Positions 53,122 through 60,742 of a stretch of DNA of 61,966 nucleotides are shown here, in pieces (position 1 is the stretch's first letter; each line of letters opens with the position of its first letter). The notes under the pieces were generated by a model. The model did no database searches. It had not been told where the DNA came from and worked only from the letters and a program-made list of their open reading frames with translations. This stretch comes from Alphaproteobacteria bacterium. GTDB taxonomy: Bacteria; Pseudomonadota; Alphaproteobacteria; UBA8366. Both the position numbers and the translations under genes were made by a program. The stretch spans positions 840,759-902,724 of the forward strand of contig WHUA01000001.1 of the NCBI GenBank assembly GCA_009377445.1, read 5' to 3'.

Positions 53122-54723
53122 TCACGCCGCGCGGTTGTCTGCCCTGATCATCGCCGCGCCTTTTTCCGCGATCATGATGGTGGGCGCGTTGGTGTTGCCG
53201 GTGGTGACCGTCGGCATGATCGAGGCGTCGACGACGCGCAGCCCTGCGAGCCCGTGAACCCGGAGCCGCGAATCCACGACCGCCATCGGGTCCTCACCCA
53301 TCTTGCAGGTGCCGACCGGGTGATAGATCGTGTTGCCGTGCTCGAGGCAGTAGTCTTTCGCCGTGTCGAGGCTGTCGATTTCCGGACCCGGCGCGATCTC
53401 GCCTTCGCTGTAGGGCGCGAGCGCCGGCGCGCCGAGAATCCTGCGCGTATGGCGCATGCCGGACAGCAGCACATGGACGTCGCTTTCCGCCGTCAGGTAG
53501 TTCGGGCGGATCGCGGGCTTCTCCAGGGGATCGCCGCTCTTGGCCATGATCGTGCCACGGCTTTCCGGCCGCACCGGGCAGACGGCGACGGTCATGCCGG
53601 GGCGCCGGTCGAAAGTCTTGATCTCCACCGCGCTATAGCTCGCCGGCGTGAACAGGAGCTGCAGGTCCGGGCTGCTCAGCGCTTCGCGGCTGCGGCAGAA
53701 CACCATCGCCGCGGTGACGCCGAATGTCAGCGCGCCGTCGGCGTGGAGCGCATACCGATAGATCTCGCGGAACACGCGCGGCGCGCGCGCCATCTGGTTG
53801 ATCGACATCGTGCCGTCCTTCGCCCGATGCGAGATGCGCGTCACATAGTGGTCCGACAGGTTGCCGCCGACGCCCGGCAGGTCGTGGCGCACCGGCACGC
53901 CGATCGATTGCAGGTGAGCGGCGGGGCCGACGCCGGAGACCTGCAGGAGGTGCGGCGAATTGATCGCGCCGCCGGAAACGATCACCTCGCGGGCGGCTTC
54001 GACTTCCTTGTCCTGTCCGTCTTGGCGATAGGAGACGCCGGTACACCGTTTGCCGTCGAAGCGCAGTCCCGTCGCAATCGCCTCGGTGACGACCTCGAGG
54101 TTGGCGCGCGACCTCGCCTCTGCGAGGAAGCTGCGCGCGGTCGACGCGCGGAAGCGGTCGTTGCGCGTCATCTGGGAATAGCCGACGCCTTCCTGCCGCG
54201 GCCCGTTGTAATCGGGCGTGAACGGGAACCCGGCTTGCTGTGCCGCTTCGACGAACTTGTGCGTCAGCGGCAGGATGGTGCGGTAGCTCTCGACCGCCAG
54301 CACGCCGCCGCGGCCGCGGTGCGAATCGTCGCCGCCGCTGCGGAAGTCTTCCGATTTCTTGAAGAAGGGGAGCACGTCGTCGAACGACCAGCCGCGGCAG
54401 CCGCGCTGCGCCCAGCCGTCGTAGTCCGCCGGGTTTCCGCGCACGTAGAGCATGCCGTTGATCGAGCTCGACCCGCCGAGGGTCTTGCCGCGCGGCCAGT
54501 TGATGCTGCGGTTGCCCGTCTTGCCGTCCGCTTCCGTCGTGTAGTTCCAATTGAACACCGGGTGCGTGAGCAACGCGCGCAGGCCCGCCGGAATATGGAT
54601 CATCGGGTGATAGTCGCGCGGGCCCGCCTCGAGCAGGACGACGCGCGACCCGTCCGCGCTCAGCCGGTTCGCCAGCACGCAGCCGGCGGAGCCGGCGCCC
54701 ACGATCACGTAATCCGCACGCAT
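53122..54723 (-). CDS. GMC-family FAD oxidoreductase (choline dehydrogenase-like)
   Basis: A 533-residue flavoprotein. The FAD-binding loop VGAGSAGCVLANRL starts the protein, GGSSSINGM near 85 and VSGGAINSPHLLQVSGVG near 255-272 are the GMC signatures, and the catalytic His is in TIYHPVGTCKMG with a partner Asn in TGNTNAPT. It oxidises a primary alcohol. GAGGTGGGGAA precedes ATG 54723. It is the last gene of a minus-strand run with three dioxygenases (F, E, D), so it may process their product. Confidence 0.9.
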   Translation of the reverse strand: MRADYVIVGAGSAGCVLANRLSADGSRVVLLEAGPRDYHPMIHIPAGLRALLTHPVFNWNYTTEADGKTGNRSINWPRGKTLGGSSSINGMLYVRGNPADYDGWAQRGCRGWSFDDVLPFFKKSEDFRSGGDDSHRGRGGVLAVESYRTILPLTHKFVEAAQQAGFPFTPDYNGPRQEGVGYSQMTRNDRFRASTARSFLAEARSRANLEVVTEAIATGLRFDGKRCTGVSYRQDGQDKEVEAAREVIVSGGAINSPHLLQVSGVGPAAHLQSIGVPVRHDLPGVGGNLSDHYVTRISHRAKDGTMSINQMARAPRVFREIYRYALHADGALTFGVTAAMVFCRSREALSSPDLQLLFTPASYSAVEIKTFDRRPGMTVAVCPVRPESRGTIMAKSGDPLEKPAIRPNYLTAESDVHVLLSGMRHTRRILGAPALAPYSEGEIAPGPEIDSLDTAKDYCLEHGNTIYHPVGTCKMGEDPMAVVDSRLRVHGLAGLRVVDASIMPTVTTGNTNAPTIMIAEKGAAMIRADNRAA

Positions 54724-54808
54724 TTCCCCACCTCGTTGCACGTCTTTGAGAAAAGCTTAACCCGGCGGCAGGACTCCGCCTAATCGCCGAGGCTGCATCG
54801 GCTTCGCG

Positions 54809-55651
54809 TCAGGCCGCTCCGATGGTCACGCGCCGCATGTGCCGGCGCTGGCCATGGTAATCGTTGATCGCGAAATGCTGGGCCGCGCGGTTGTCCCAGA
54901 GGGCGAGCGATCCGGGCGTCCAACGGAAGCGGCAGGTGAACTCGGGCTGCGCGATGTGGTTGCAGAGATAGGTAAAGAGCGGCTTGCTCTCTTCCTCGGT
55001 CATGCCGGCCAAGCGCACGCCGTGATGGGTGTTGATGTACAGTCCCTTGCGCCCCGTCTCCGGATGCGTGCGCACCAGGGGATGCTCCGCCTCCAGGGAA
55101 TCCGCCTTGTCCATGTTCGTCGCCGTCATGCCGCCGCGCAGCGCCTGGTTTGCGGCGCGCCCGCCTTCGCTCTTCAGCGCCGAACTGAAGACGACGCGCA
55201 TCGGCGCGATCATCGCCTTCATGCCGTCGGAAAGCGCGTCATACGCCAGGCAGGTATTGGCGAACATCGTGTCGCCGCCATAGGGCGGCGTCTCGACCGC
55301 ATAGAGCATGGTGGCGATCGGCGGCTTCTCCAGATAGCAGCTATCGGAATGCCACATGTCGCCGAAGCCTTTCTTCTGGTTCGGCTCCTTGACGACCTCG
55401 GTGATCTCGGGCGCTTCCTCCATTCCCTTCGCGAACCTGAAGACCATGGGTTTGCCGAAGCGGCGGGCGAGTGCCACCTGCCTGTCGGGCGGCAGTTCCT
55501 GGCCGCGGAAGAAGATCACGAGGTTGTCGAGGAATGCCTGGTGGATCTCGTCGAACTGCCGGTTCGTCAGGTCGCGCGACAAGTCGACGCCCGCGATCTC
55601 GGCGCCGATCGCGCCGGAGAGCCTTTTAATCTCGATGGTTCGATTGCCCAT
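54809..55651 (-). CDS. TauD/TfdA-family dioxygenase D
   Basis: A 280-residue member with His101-x-Asp103 and His259 as iron ligands and an Arg pair in QRRHMRRVT. AAGGA lies before ATG 55651; the frame is open further to 55921 but there it shadows gene E. It starts 14 bases after the stop of E and lies 85 bases before the GMC oxidoreductase gene in the direction of transcription. It is most like A in sequence. Confidence 0.87.
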   Translation of the reverse strand: MGNRTIEIKRLSGAIGAEIAGVDLSRDLTNRQFDEIHQAFLDNLVIFFRGQELPPDRQVALARRFGKPMVFRFAKGMEEAPEITEVVKEPNQKKGFGDMWHSDSCYLEKPPIATMLYAVETPPYGGDTMFANTCLAYDALSDGMKAMIAPMRVVFSSALKSEGGRAANQALRGGMTATNMDKADSLEAEHPLVRTHPETGRKGLYINTHHGVRLAGMTEEESKPLFTYLCNHIAQPEFTCRFRWTPGSLALWDNRAAQHFAINDYHGQRRHMRRVTIGAA

Positions 55652-55665
55652 GGCGGCAAGGTCCT

Positions 55666-56553
55666 TCACGCCCGCGCGGCGGTCCGTGTTCCGACCGGGA
55701 ACTCCGGCGCTCCGCCGAAGGTGATGGTGGTGCGCTCCATGACACGGCGGTAGCGCTCGGTGTCGTAGGGCGTCGCGCGGTGCACGGCCGCCTGGTTGTC
55801 CCAGACGACGACGTCGCCGTCCCGCCATTCGTGGCGGAAGCTGTTCTCGGGCTTCTCCGCGCACGCCAGCAGGCCGTCCAGCAGCGCGCGGCTCCTGTCC
55901 TCCGGCCAGCCGACGATGCACTTGGCATGCGCCCCGACCAGGACGGACTTGCGGCCGGTGTTTTTGTTGGTCCGCACCAGCCTGTGGCGCACCGGCGGGA
56001 ACTTCGCCGTTTCCTCGGGCGTGAAGGTGAAGCCGACGAGGCCGCGCGAATAGATGAAGTCGTGCTCGACGATCAATCCTTCCAGCTCGGCCTTCTCCGC
56101 GTCGGACAGCTCTTCGTAGGCCGCGCGGGTCGATGCGAACTCCGTCGCCCCGCCCACCGGCGGAATCTCGCGGGCCGACAGGATGGAGCAGAGAGAGGTC
56201 ACCGGCTTGAAGGTGCTGTCCGCATGCCAGAGCATGTTGGCCTTCTGGTAGAACATGCGGCGATCGTCCTTCGGAATCACCGCGCCCGTCTTGATGTCGA
56301 TGTTGGACTGCCGCGAGAAGGACGTGCCGGCGCCCGGATTGACGCCGCCCGAGCGCTCGATCTGCCCGAAGCGCTCGCTGAAGGCGATCTGTTGCGCGTC
56401 GTTCATCGGCTGGTCGGGAAAGATCAGGATGGAATGATTGTCGAAAGCCGAGCGGATCTTGGCGAAAGTCGCGTCGTCAAGGGGCTTCGTGATGTCGACT
56501 CCGGTGATCTCGGCGCAGAAAACCGGCGTCAAGGGCGTGACGGTCAACGGCAT
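55666..56553 (-). CDS. TauD/TfdA-family dioxygenase E
   Basis: A 295-residue member. Iron ligands are His110-x-Asp112 and His258. A segment before the metal site (NPGAGTSFSRQSNIDIKTG) and the HADSTFK motif separate it from the other local copies; the latter is close to the form in 2,4-D-type TfdA proteins. GGAGAG precedes ATG 56553. It is the middle of the F-E-D-GMC run, 119 bases after the start-side neighbour F and 14 before D. Confidence 0.87.
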   Translation of the reverse strand: MPLTVTPLTPVFCAEITGVDITKPLDDATFAKIRSAFDNHSILIFPDQPMNDAQQIAFSERFGQIERSGGVNPGAGTSFSRQSNIDIKTGAVIPKDDRRMFYQKANMLWHADSTFKPVTSLCSILSAREIPPVGGATEFASTRAAYEELSDAEKAELEGLIVEHDFIYSRGLVGFTFTPEETAKFPPVRHRLVRTNKNTGRKSVLVGAHAKCIVGWPEDRSRALLDGLLACAEKPENSFRHEWRDGDVVVWDNQAAVHRATPYDTERYRRVMERTTITFGGAPEFPVGTRTAARA

Positions 56554-56672
56554 CGGATGTTCTCTCCGGCTCTGGGCGGGGGCCTACGCCTACGAGGAAC
56601 ACTATAGCGGAAACTCCGATCGGCGTCGCAAGGGGGCGGCTTGCCGGCGCGTCCCGGCCGCCGGCAGAGGGG

Positions 56673-57572
56673 CTAGCCGTCGACCACGAAGCCGGAAGGC
56701 TCGCCCAGCAGCGTCGTGCGCAGCATGTGGCGCGGCGCGGCAGGGTCGAAGTCGGCGAGCGCGATATGCATGGTCGTCCGGTTGTCCCACAGCACGAGGT
56801 CGTTCACCTGCCAGCGGTGACGGTAGACGTTTTCCGGGCGGGTCGCGTGCGCGCATAGGAACTGGATCAGCGGCCGGCTTTCCTCCGCCGTCATGCCGTG
56901 GAAGTGGGAGGCGCGCTCGCTGACGTAAAGCGCCTTCTTGCCGCTCGAGGGATGTGTCCGAACGGCCGGATGCGCGATCGGCGGATTGATGCGGCGCAAC
57001 TCTGCCGTTTTTTGCGGGTCACGTTCGTTGATGCCGGCGGTCAAGCCGATATCGTAGACCGCCTCCAGGCCGTCGACGATGCGCTTCATCTTGTCCGAAA
57101 GCGTCTCGTAGGCGCGCACCATGTTGCAGAACATGGTGTCGCCGCCGACCGGCGGCTTTTCCTCGCAATACAGCATGGACGCCGCGGCCGGCCGGCCGGT
57201 GTAGGAATAGTCGGAATGCCAGTTGCGGCCCGTGTTGCGGGTCTCCGACGGCTTGCCGCCGATCATCCTGTTCGTGACCAGCAGGATCTCGGGATGGCCC
57301 TCCAGCCGGTAGAACGGCGTCGCGTCGTGGCGGTCGAGCTCGCCGAAACGCCCTGCGAAGGCGATCAGCGCATCCGGCGAAAGCGTCTGGCCGCGGAACA
57401 GCAGGATGTGATTCTCGTTCCATGCTGCGCGGATGGCGTCGACGGCCGATGCGTCCAGCGCCGCCGTCAGGTCGGCCTGGGCGACCTCGGCGCCGAGCGC
57501 GTGACCGAGGGGGTGCAGCGCGAGCCCCGCGTTGTGGCCGGTCTTGTCACCGGTCGTGGCTAAGTTGCTCAT
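56673..57572 (-). CDS. TauD/TfdA-family dioxygenase F
   Basis: A 299-residue member with His119-x-Asp121 and His269; the last block is APRHMLRTTLLGE. ATG 57572 begins a short polar leader before the fold; longer in-frame starts reach 57851 and shadow the opposite gene. It appears to be the first gene of the minus-strand run and is divergent from the VOC-family epimerase gene, with a 148-base region between them where I see no recognisable promoter motif. Confidence 0.87.
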   Translation of the reverse strand: MSNLATTGDKTGHNAGLALHPLGHALGAEVAQADLTAALDASAVDAIRAAWNENHILLFRGQTLSPDALIAFAGRFGELDRHDATPFYRLEGHPEILLVTNRMIGGKPSETRNTGRNWHSDYSYTGRPAAASMLYCEEKPPVGGDTMFCNMVRAYETLSDKMKRIVDGLEAVYDIGLTAGINERDPQKTAELRRINPPIAHPAVRTHPSSGKKALYVSERASHFHGMTAEESRPLIQFLCAHATRPENVYRHRWQVNDLVLWDNRTTMHIALADFDPAAPRHMLRTTLLGEPSGFVVDG

Positions 57573-57720
57573 CCTGGTCCGCTCGGATGTGTCTTGCATC
57601 CGGGACATTAGAACAGAAGGCGCGGTTTTTCTCCAAACCCATCCTGTCCGGATGACGGCGTGCCGTTCCGGGTGCGAGAATGGCGGGGGGACGGACAGCG
57701 CAGGACGAAGGAGGCCAGGG

Positions 57721-58137
57721 ATGAAGATCAAGCGAATCGAGCATGTGGCGATCGCGGTGAACAGTATGGCCGAATCGATGGCCATGCTGGAACGGACGCT
57801 GGGCTTGAAGATGGAGTACGAAGAGCGGATAGGGCCGACGCGGCTCGCCATGTATCCCGTGGGCGAGACCTATATCGAGCTGCTGCAGGGGGAGGGCCCG
57901 GAGTCGGGCGCGGCGAAATGGATCGCCGCCAACGGGCAGAGCCTGTTTCATCTGTGCTTCGAAGTCGAGGACATCGACGGCGCACTGGAAGAGCTGCGGC
58001 AGAAGGGTGTGAAGCTGCTCGACCAAAAGCCGCGCATCGGCCATGGCGGCGCGCGCATCGCCTTCGTCGATCCGCAATCGACCGGCAATATCCTGATCGA
58101 GCTGGCCGAGCTTCCGGCGGCGCCGGGAAGCGGCTGA
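57721..58137 (+). CDS. VOC-family protein, methylmalonyl-CoA epimerase-like
   Basis: A 138-residue glyoxalase-fold protein. His8 (RIEHVAIAV), Glu in TYIELLQ, His in LFHLCFEVEDI and Glu in NILIELAE fit the four metal ligands of methylmalonyl-CoA epimerase, and the length agrees. It would interconvert the 2R and 2S forms in propionyl-CoA metabolism. AAGGAGG precedes ATG 57721. The next gene is a dioxygenase, not a mutase, so a different acyl-CoA substrate is possible. Confidence 0.82.
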   Translation: MKIKRIEHVAIAVNSMAESMAMLERTLGLKMEYEERIGPTRLAMYPVGETYIELLQGEGPESGAAKWIAANGQSLFHLCFEVEDIDGALEELRQKGVKLLDQKPRIGHGGARIAFVDPQSTGNILIELAELPAAPGSG

Positions 58138-58216
58138 GACTGATGGGAATTTGACCTTATTTGCCAATCCGTTCCAAAATTGGAGGACATCGGAGCAGCG
58201 GAATCAGGAGGGGCTC

Positions 58217-59089
58217 ATGGGCGGTATGCACATCCGTTCGAGCGGCGGCGCCATAGGCGCCAAAATCACCGGCATCGACATCTCGGTCCCCGTCGACACG
58301 CCGACTTTCAAACAGGTCGAAGCCGCGCTCGACCGCTACGCCGTCGTCGTCATCCGCGACCAGAAGCTGAAGCCGGCGCAGCTCGCCGCTTTCTCCCGCC
58401 TGTTCGGCACCCCCCAGATAAACGTTCGCACCGAAGGGAATCATGAGGACGTCCCCGAGGTCGGCTGGATCACGAACGTCACCAGGGACGGCAAGCCCCT
58501 GGGATCGCAGGACGCCGGCCGCTACTGGCACTCGGATCTGTGCTATCTCGCGATGCCGAGCAAGCTGACCATCCTGCATTCGCTGGAGGTTCCGCAGCGC
58601 GACGGCGTCGTTTACGGCGACACGAACTTCGCCGGAATGGCAGCGGCCTACGAGTCGCTGCCGGAAGCGGTGAAGCGCCGGCTGCAGGGTCTCGAGGCCG
58701 CAAACAGCTATCGCTATATGTGGAACAGGAAGGCGTATGATTTCGGCGCCCGCAAGGTGCTGAGCGAGGAGGAGCTGGAGCAGTATCCCGAGGATGCGGT
58801 CCATCCGGTCGTCCGCACGCATCCTTCCACGGGCCGGAAATGCCTCTACGTCTGCGAAGGATACACACGCAGGATTCTCGGCATTCCGGAGCCGGAAAGC
58901 GAAGCGTTACTGCAGCGGCTGTTCAGCCACGCTGTCCGGCCGGAGTTCGTTTACAGCCACAAATGGCGCGTGGGCGACGTTCTGATGTGGGACAATTGCG
59001 CGGTGCAGCACAAGGCTAGCTTCGACTACGCGCCGCCGCTCCGCCGCGTCATGCAGCGCTGCACGATCGAGGGCTCTGCCCCGCAGTGA
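58217..59089 (+). CDS. TauD/TfdA-family dioxygenase G
   Basis: A 290-residue member with His105-x-Asp107 and His265. CAGGAGGGG gives a strong ribosome site for ATG 58217; the frame is open to 58151. Distinct blocks include SYRYMWNRKAYDFGARKV near 163-180, absent from the others. It follows the VOC-family gene by 79 bases on the same strand. The downstream 265-base gap contains the sigma-54 promoter of the urea transporter. Confidence 0.87.
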   Translation: MGGMHIRSSGGAIGAKITGIDISVPVDTPTFKQVEAALDRYAVVVIRDQKLKPAQLAAFSRLFGTPQINVRTEGNHEDVPEVGWITNVTRDGKPLGSQDAGRYWHSDLCYLAMPSKLTILHSLEVPQRDGVVYGDTNFAGMAAAYESLPEAVKRRLQGLEAANSYRYMWNRKAYDFGARKVLSEEELEQYPEDAVHPVVRTHPSTGRKCLYVCEGYTRRILGIPEPESEALLQRLFSHAVRPEFVYSHKWRVGDVLMWDNCAVQHKASFDYAPPLRRVMQRCTIEGSAPQ

Positions 59090-59293
59090 TCCACGGCGGC
59101 GAGGCGCCGGCGTCAACATGCCTGCGGTAAAAATCCGCACCTGATGAAATTATAGGCACGCTGGCGCGCCCCCTTTTTATTTGCCTTAATTTTATGCACG
59201 CATCCTGCCGAATTTTCAGCCACCGCCGCACGTCATAAATTTTTCCTCCTGTAACTCAACCGGTTAGCCCCAACGCGGTCGAGTGCCGGCCGT

Positions 59294-59309
59294 TGGCACG
59301 TCGATTGCT
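59294..59309 (+). promoter_or_regulatory. Sigma-54 (-24/-12) promoter of urtA
   Basis: TGGCACG (59294-59300) and TTGCT (59305-59309), with GG and GC separated by ten bases, match the sigma-54 consensus. It lies 45 bases before the urtA start, which agrees with nitrogen (NtrC-type) control of urea uptake. No clear NtrC-site palindrome was found upstream. Confidence 0.8.
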
Positions 59310-59353
59310 CCTCTCCCCCTGCATAGGGATTATTCGCTTGGGAGCAAAAAGAG

Positions 59354-60643
59354 ATGAAGGACATCCTGACATATGTGAGGCGCGCCCTCGTGTGGGCGTC
59401 GGTGCTCGGCGTGTTTTCGGTGCAGAGCGCGCTGGGCGCGGAGACGATCAAGGTCGGCATCCTCCATTCGCTGTCCGGAACGATGGCGATCAGCGAGACG
59501 ACGCTGAAGGACGCGATGCTGATGCTGATCCAGGAACAGAATAAGAAGGGCGGGCTGCTCGGCAAGAAGCTGGAGCCGGTCGTGGTAGACCCGGCGTCCG
59601 ACTGGCCGTTGTTCGCCGAGAAGGCGCGCGAGCTGATCAGCAAGGACAAGGTCTCGGCCGTCTTCGGCTGCTGGACCTCGGTATCGCGCAAGTCGGTGCT
59701 GCCGGTCTTCAAGGAGCTCAACAGCATCCTCTTCTATCCGGTGCAATACGAGGGTGAGGAGAGCGAGCGCAACGTCTTCTACACCGGCGCCGCGCCGAAC
59801 CAGCAGGCGATCCCCGCCGTGGACTACCTGATGAAGGAAGAGAAGGTTAAGCGCTGGGTTCTCGCCGGCACCGACTACGTCTATCCGCGCACGACCAACA
59901 AGATCCTCGAGGCCTACCTCAAGGCGAAGGGCGTCGCGGCGGCGGACATCATGATCAACTACACGCCGTTCGGGCATTCCGACTGGCAGACGATCGTGGC
60001 CGAGATCAAGAAGTTCGGCTCGGCCGGCAAGAAGACCGCCGTGGTGTCGACCATCAATGGCGACGCCAACGTCCCGTTCTACAAGGAGCTCGGCAACCAG
60101 GGCGTCAAGGCGACCGACATTCCCGTCGTCGCGTTCTCGGTCGGCGAGGAAGAGCTCGCCGGCCTCGATACGAAGCCCCTCCTCGGCCATCTCGCCGCCT
60201 GGAACTATTTCCAGTCGATCAAGAGCGAGACGAACGCCGATTTCATCAAGCAATGGCACGCCTTCACCAAGAATGCGAAGCGCGTGACCAACGACCCGAT
60301 GGAGGCGCACTACATCGGCTTCAACATGTGGGTGAAGGCGGTCGAAAAGGCCAAAACCACCGACCCGGACAAGGTGATCGCCGCGCTGCCCGGGATCGAA
60401 GCGCCGAACCTGACCGGCGGCATGTCGAAGATGCTGGCAAACCATCACATCACCAAGCCGGTGTTCATCGGCGAGGTGCGTGGCGACGGCCAGTTCGACG
60501 TGGTGTGGAAGACGCCCGGCCTCGTCCCCGGCGACGCATGGTCCGATTTCCTTCCCGGATCGAAAGACCTGAAGGGCGACTGGGTCGGCCTCAAATGCGG
60601 CAACTACAACACGGCGACGAAGAAATGCGGCGGCTCGGGTTGA
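59354..60643 (+). CDS. urtA: Urea ABC transporter substrate-binding protein
   Basis: A 429-residue periplasmic binding protein. A signal peptide of about 28 residues ends at ALGAE. The body begins TIKVGILHSLSGTMA, and FGCWTSVSRKSVLPVFKE and LFYPVQYEGEESE near 110-135 are diagnostic of UrtA/FmdD-type urea or short-amide binders. It captures urea for the UrtBCDE transporter. A sigma-54 promoter precedes it and a hairpin separates it from urtB, so it is probably expressed in excess over the membrane subunits. Confidence 0.93.
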   Translation: MKDILTYVRRALVWASVLGVFSVQSALGAETIKVGILHSLSGTMAISETTLKDAMLMLIQEQNKKGGLLGKKLEPVVVDPASDWPLFAEKARELISKDKVSAVFGCWTSVSRKSVLPVFKELNSILFYPVQYEGEESERNVFYTGAAPNQQAIPAVDYLMKEEKVKRWVLAGTDYVYPRTTNKILEAYLKAKGVAAADIMINYTPFGHSDWQTIVAEIKKFGSAGKKTAVVSTINGDANVPFYKELGNQGVKATDIPVVAFSVGEEELAGLDTKPLLGHLAAWNYFQSIKSETNADFIKQWHAFTKNAKRVTNDPMEAHYIGFNMWVKAVEKAKTTDPDKVIAALPGIEAPNLTGGMSKMLANHHITKPVFIGEVRGDGQFDVVWKTPGLVPGDAWSDFLPGSKDLKGDWVGLKCGNYNTATKKCGGSG

Positions 60644-60669
60644 GCCACTCCCGCACGACGTGAGCCGAC

Positions 60670-60696
60670 GGAGACGGCGGCGACCCCGCCGTCTCC
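60670..60696 (+). terminator. Hairpin between urtA and urtB (partial terminator or mRNA stabiliser)
   Basis: GGAGACGGCGG (60670-60680) pairs with CCGCCGTCTCC (60686-60696) around a five-base loop, followed by CTTCT rather than a long T-run. Such elements often reduce expression of genes after a binding-protein gene. Confidence 0.65.
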
Positions 60697-60742
60697 CTTC
60701 TACCCACCGCCATGCATTGCGATGCCGGGAGCCGCCGACCCC

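Noticed and set aside
53254..54783. 509-codon open frame on the plus strand
   Set aside because: Antisense of the GMC oxidoreductase gene; no recognisable family.
59090..59290. NtrC binding palindrome upstream of the urtA sigma-54 promoter
   Set aside because: I searched by eye for TGCAC...GTGCA-type symmetry and found none convincing.
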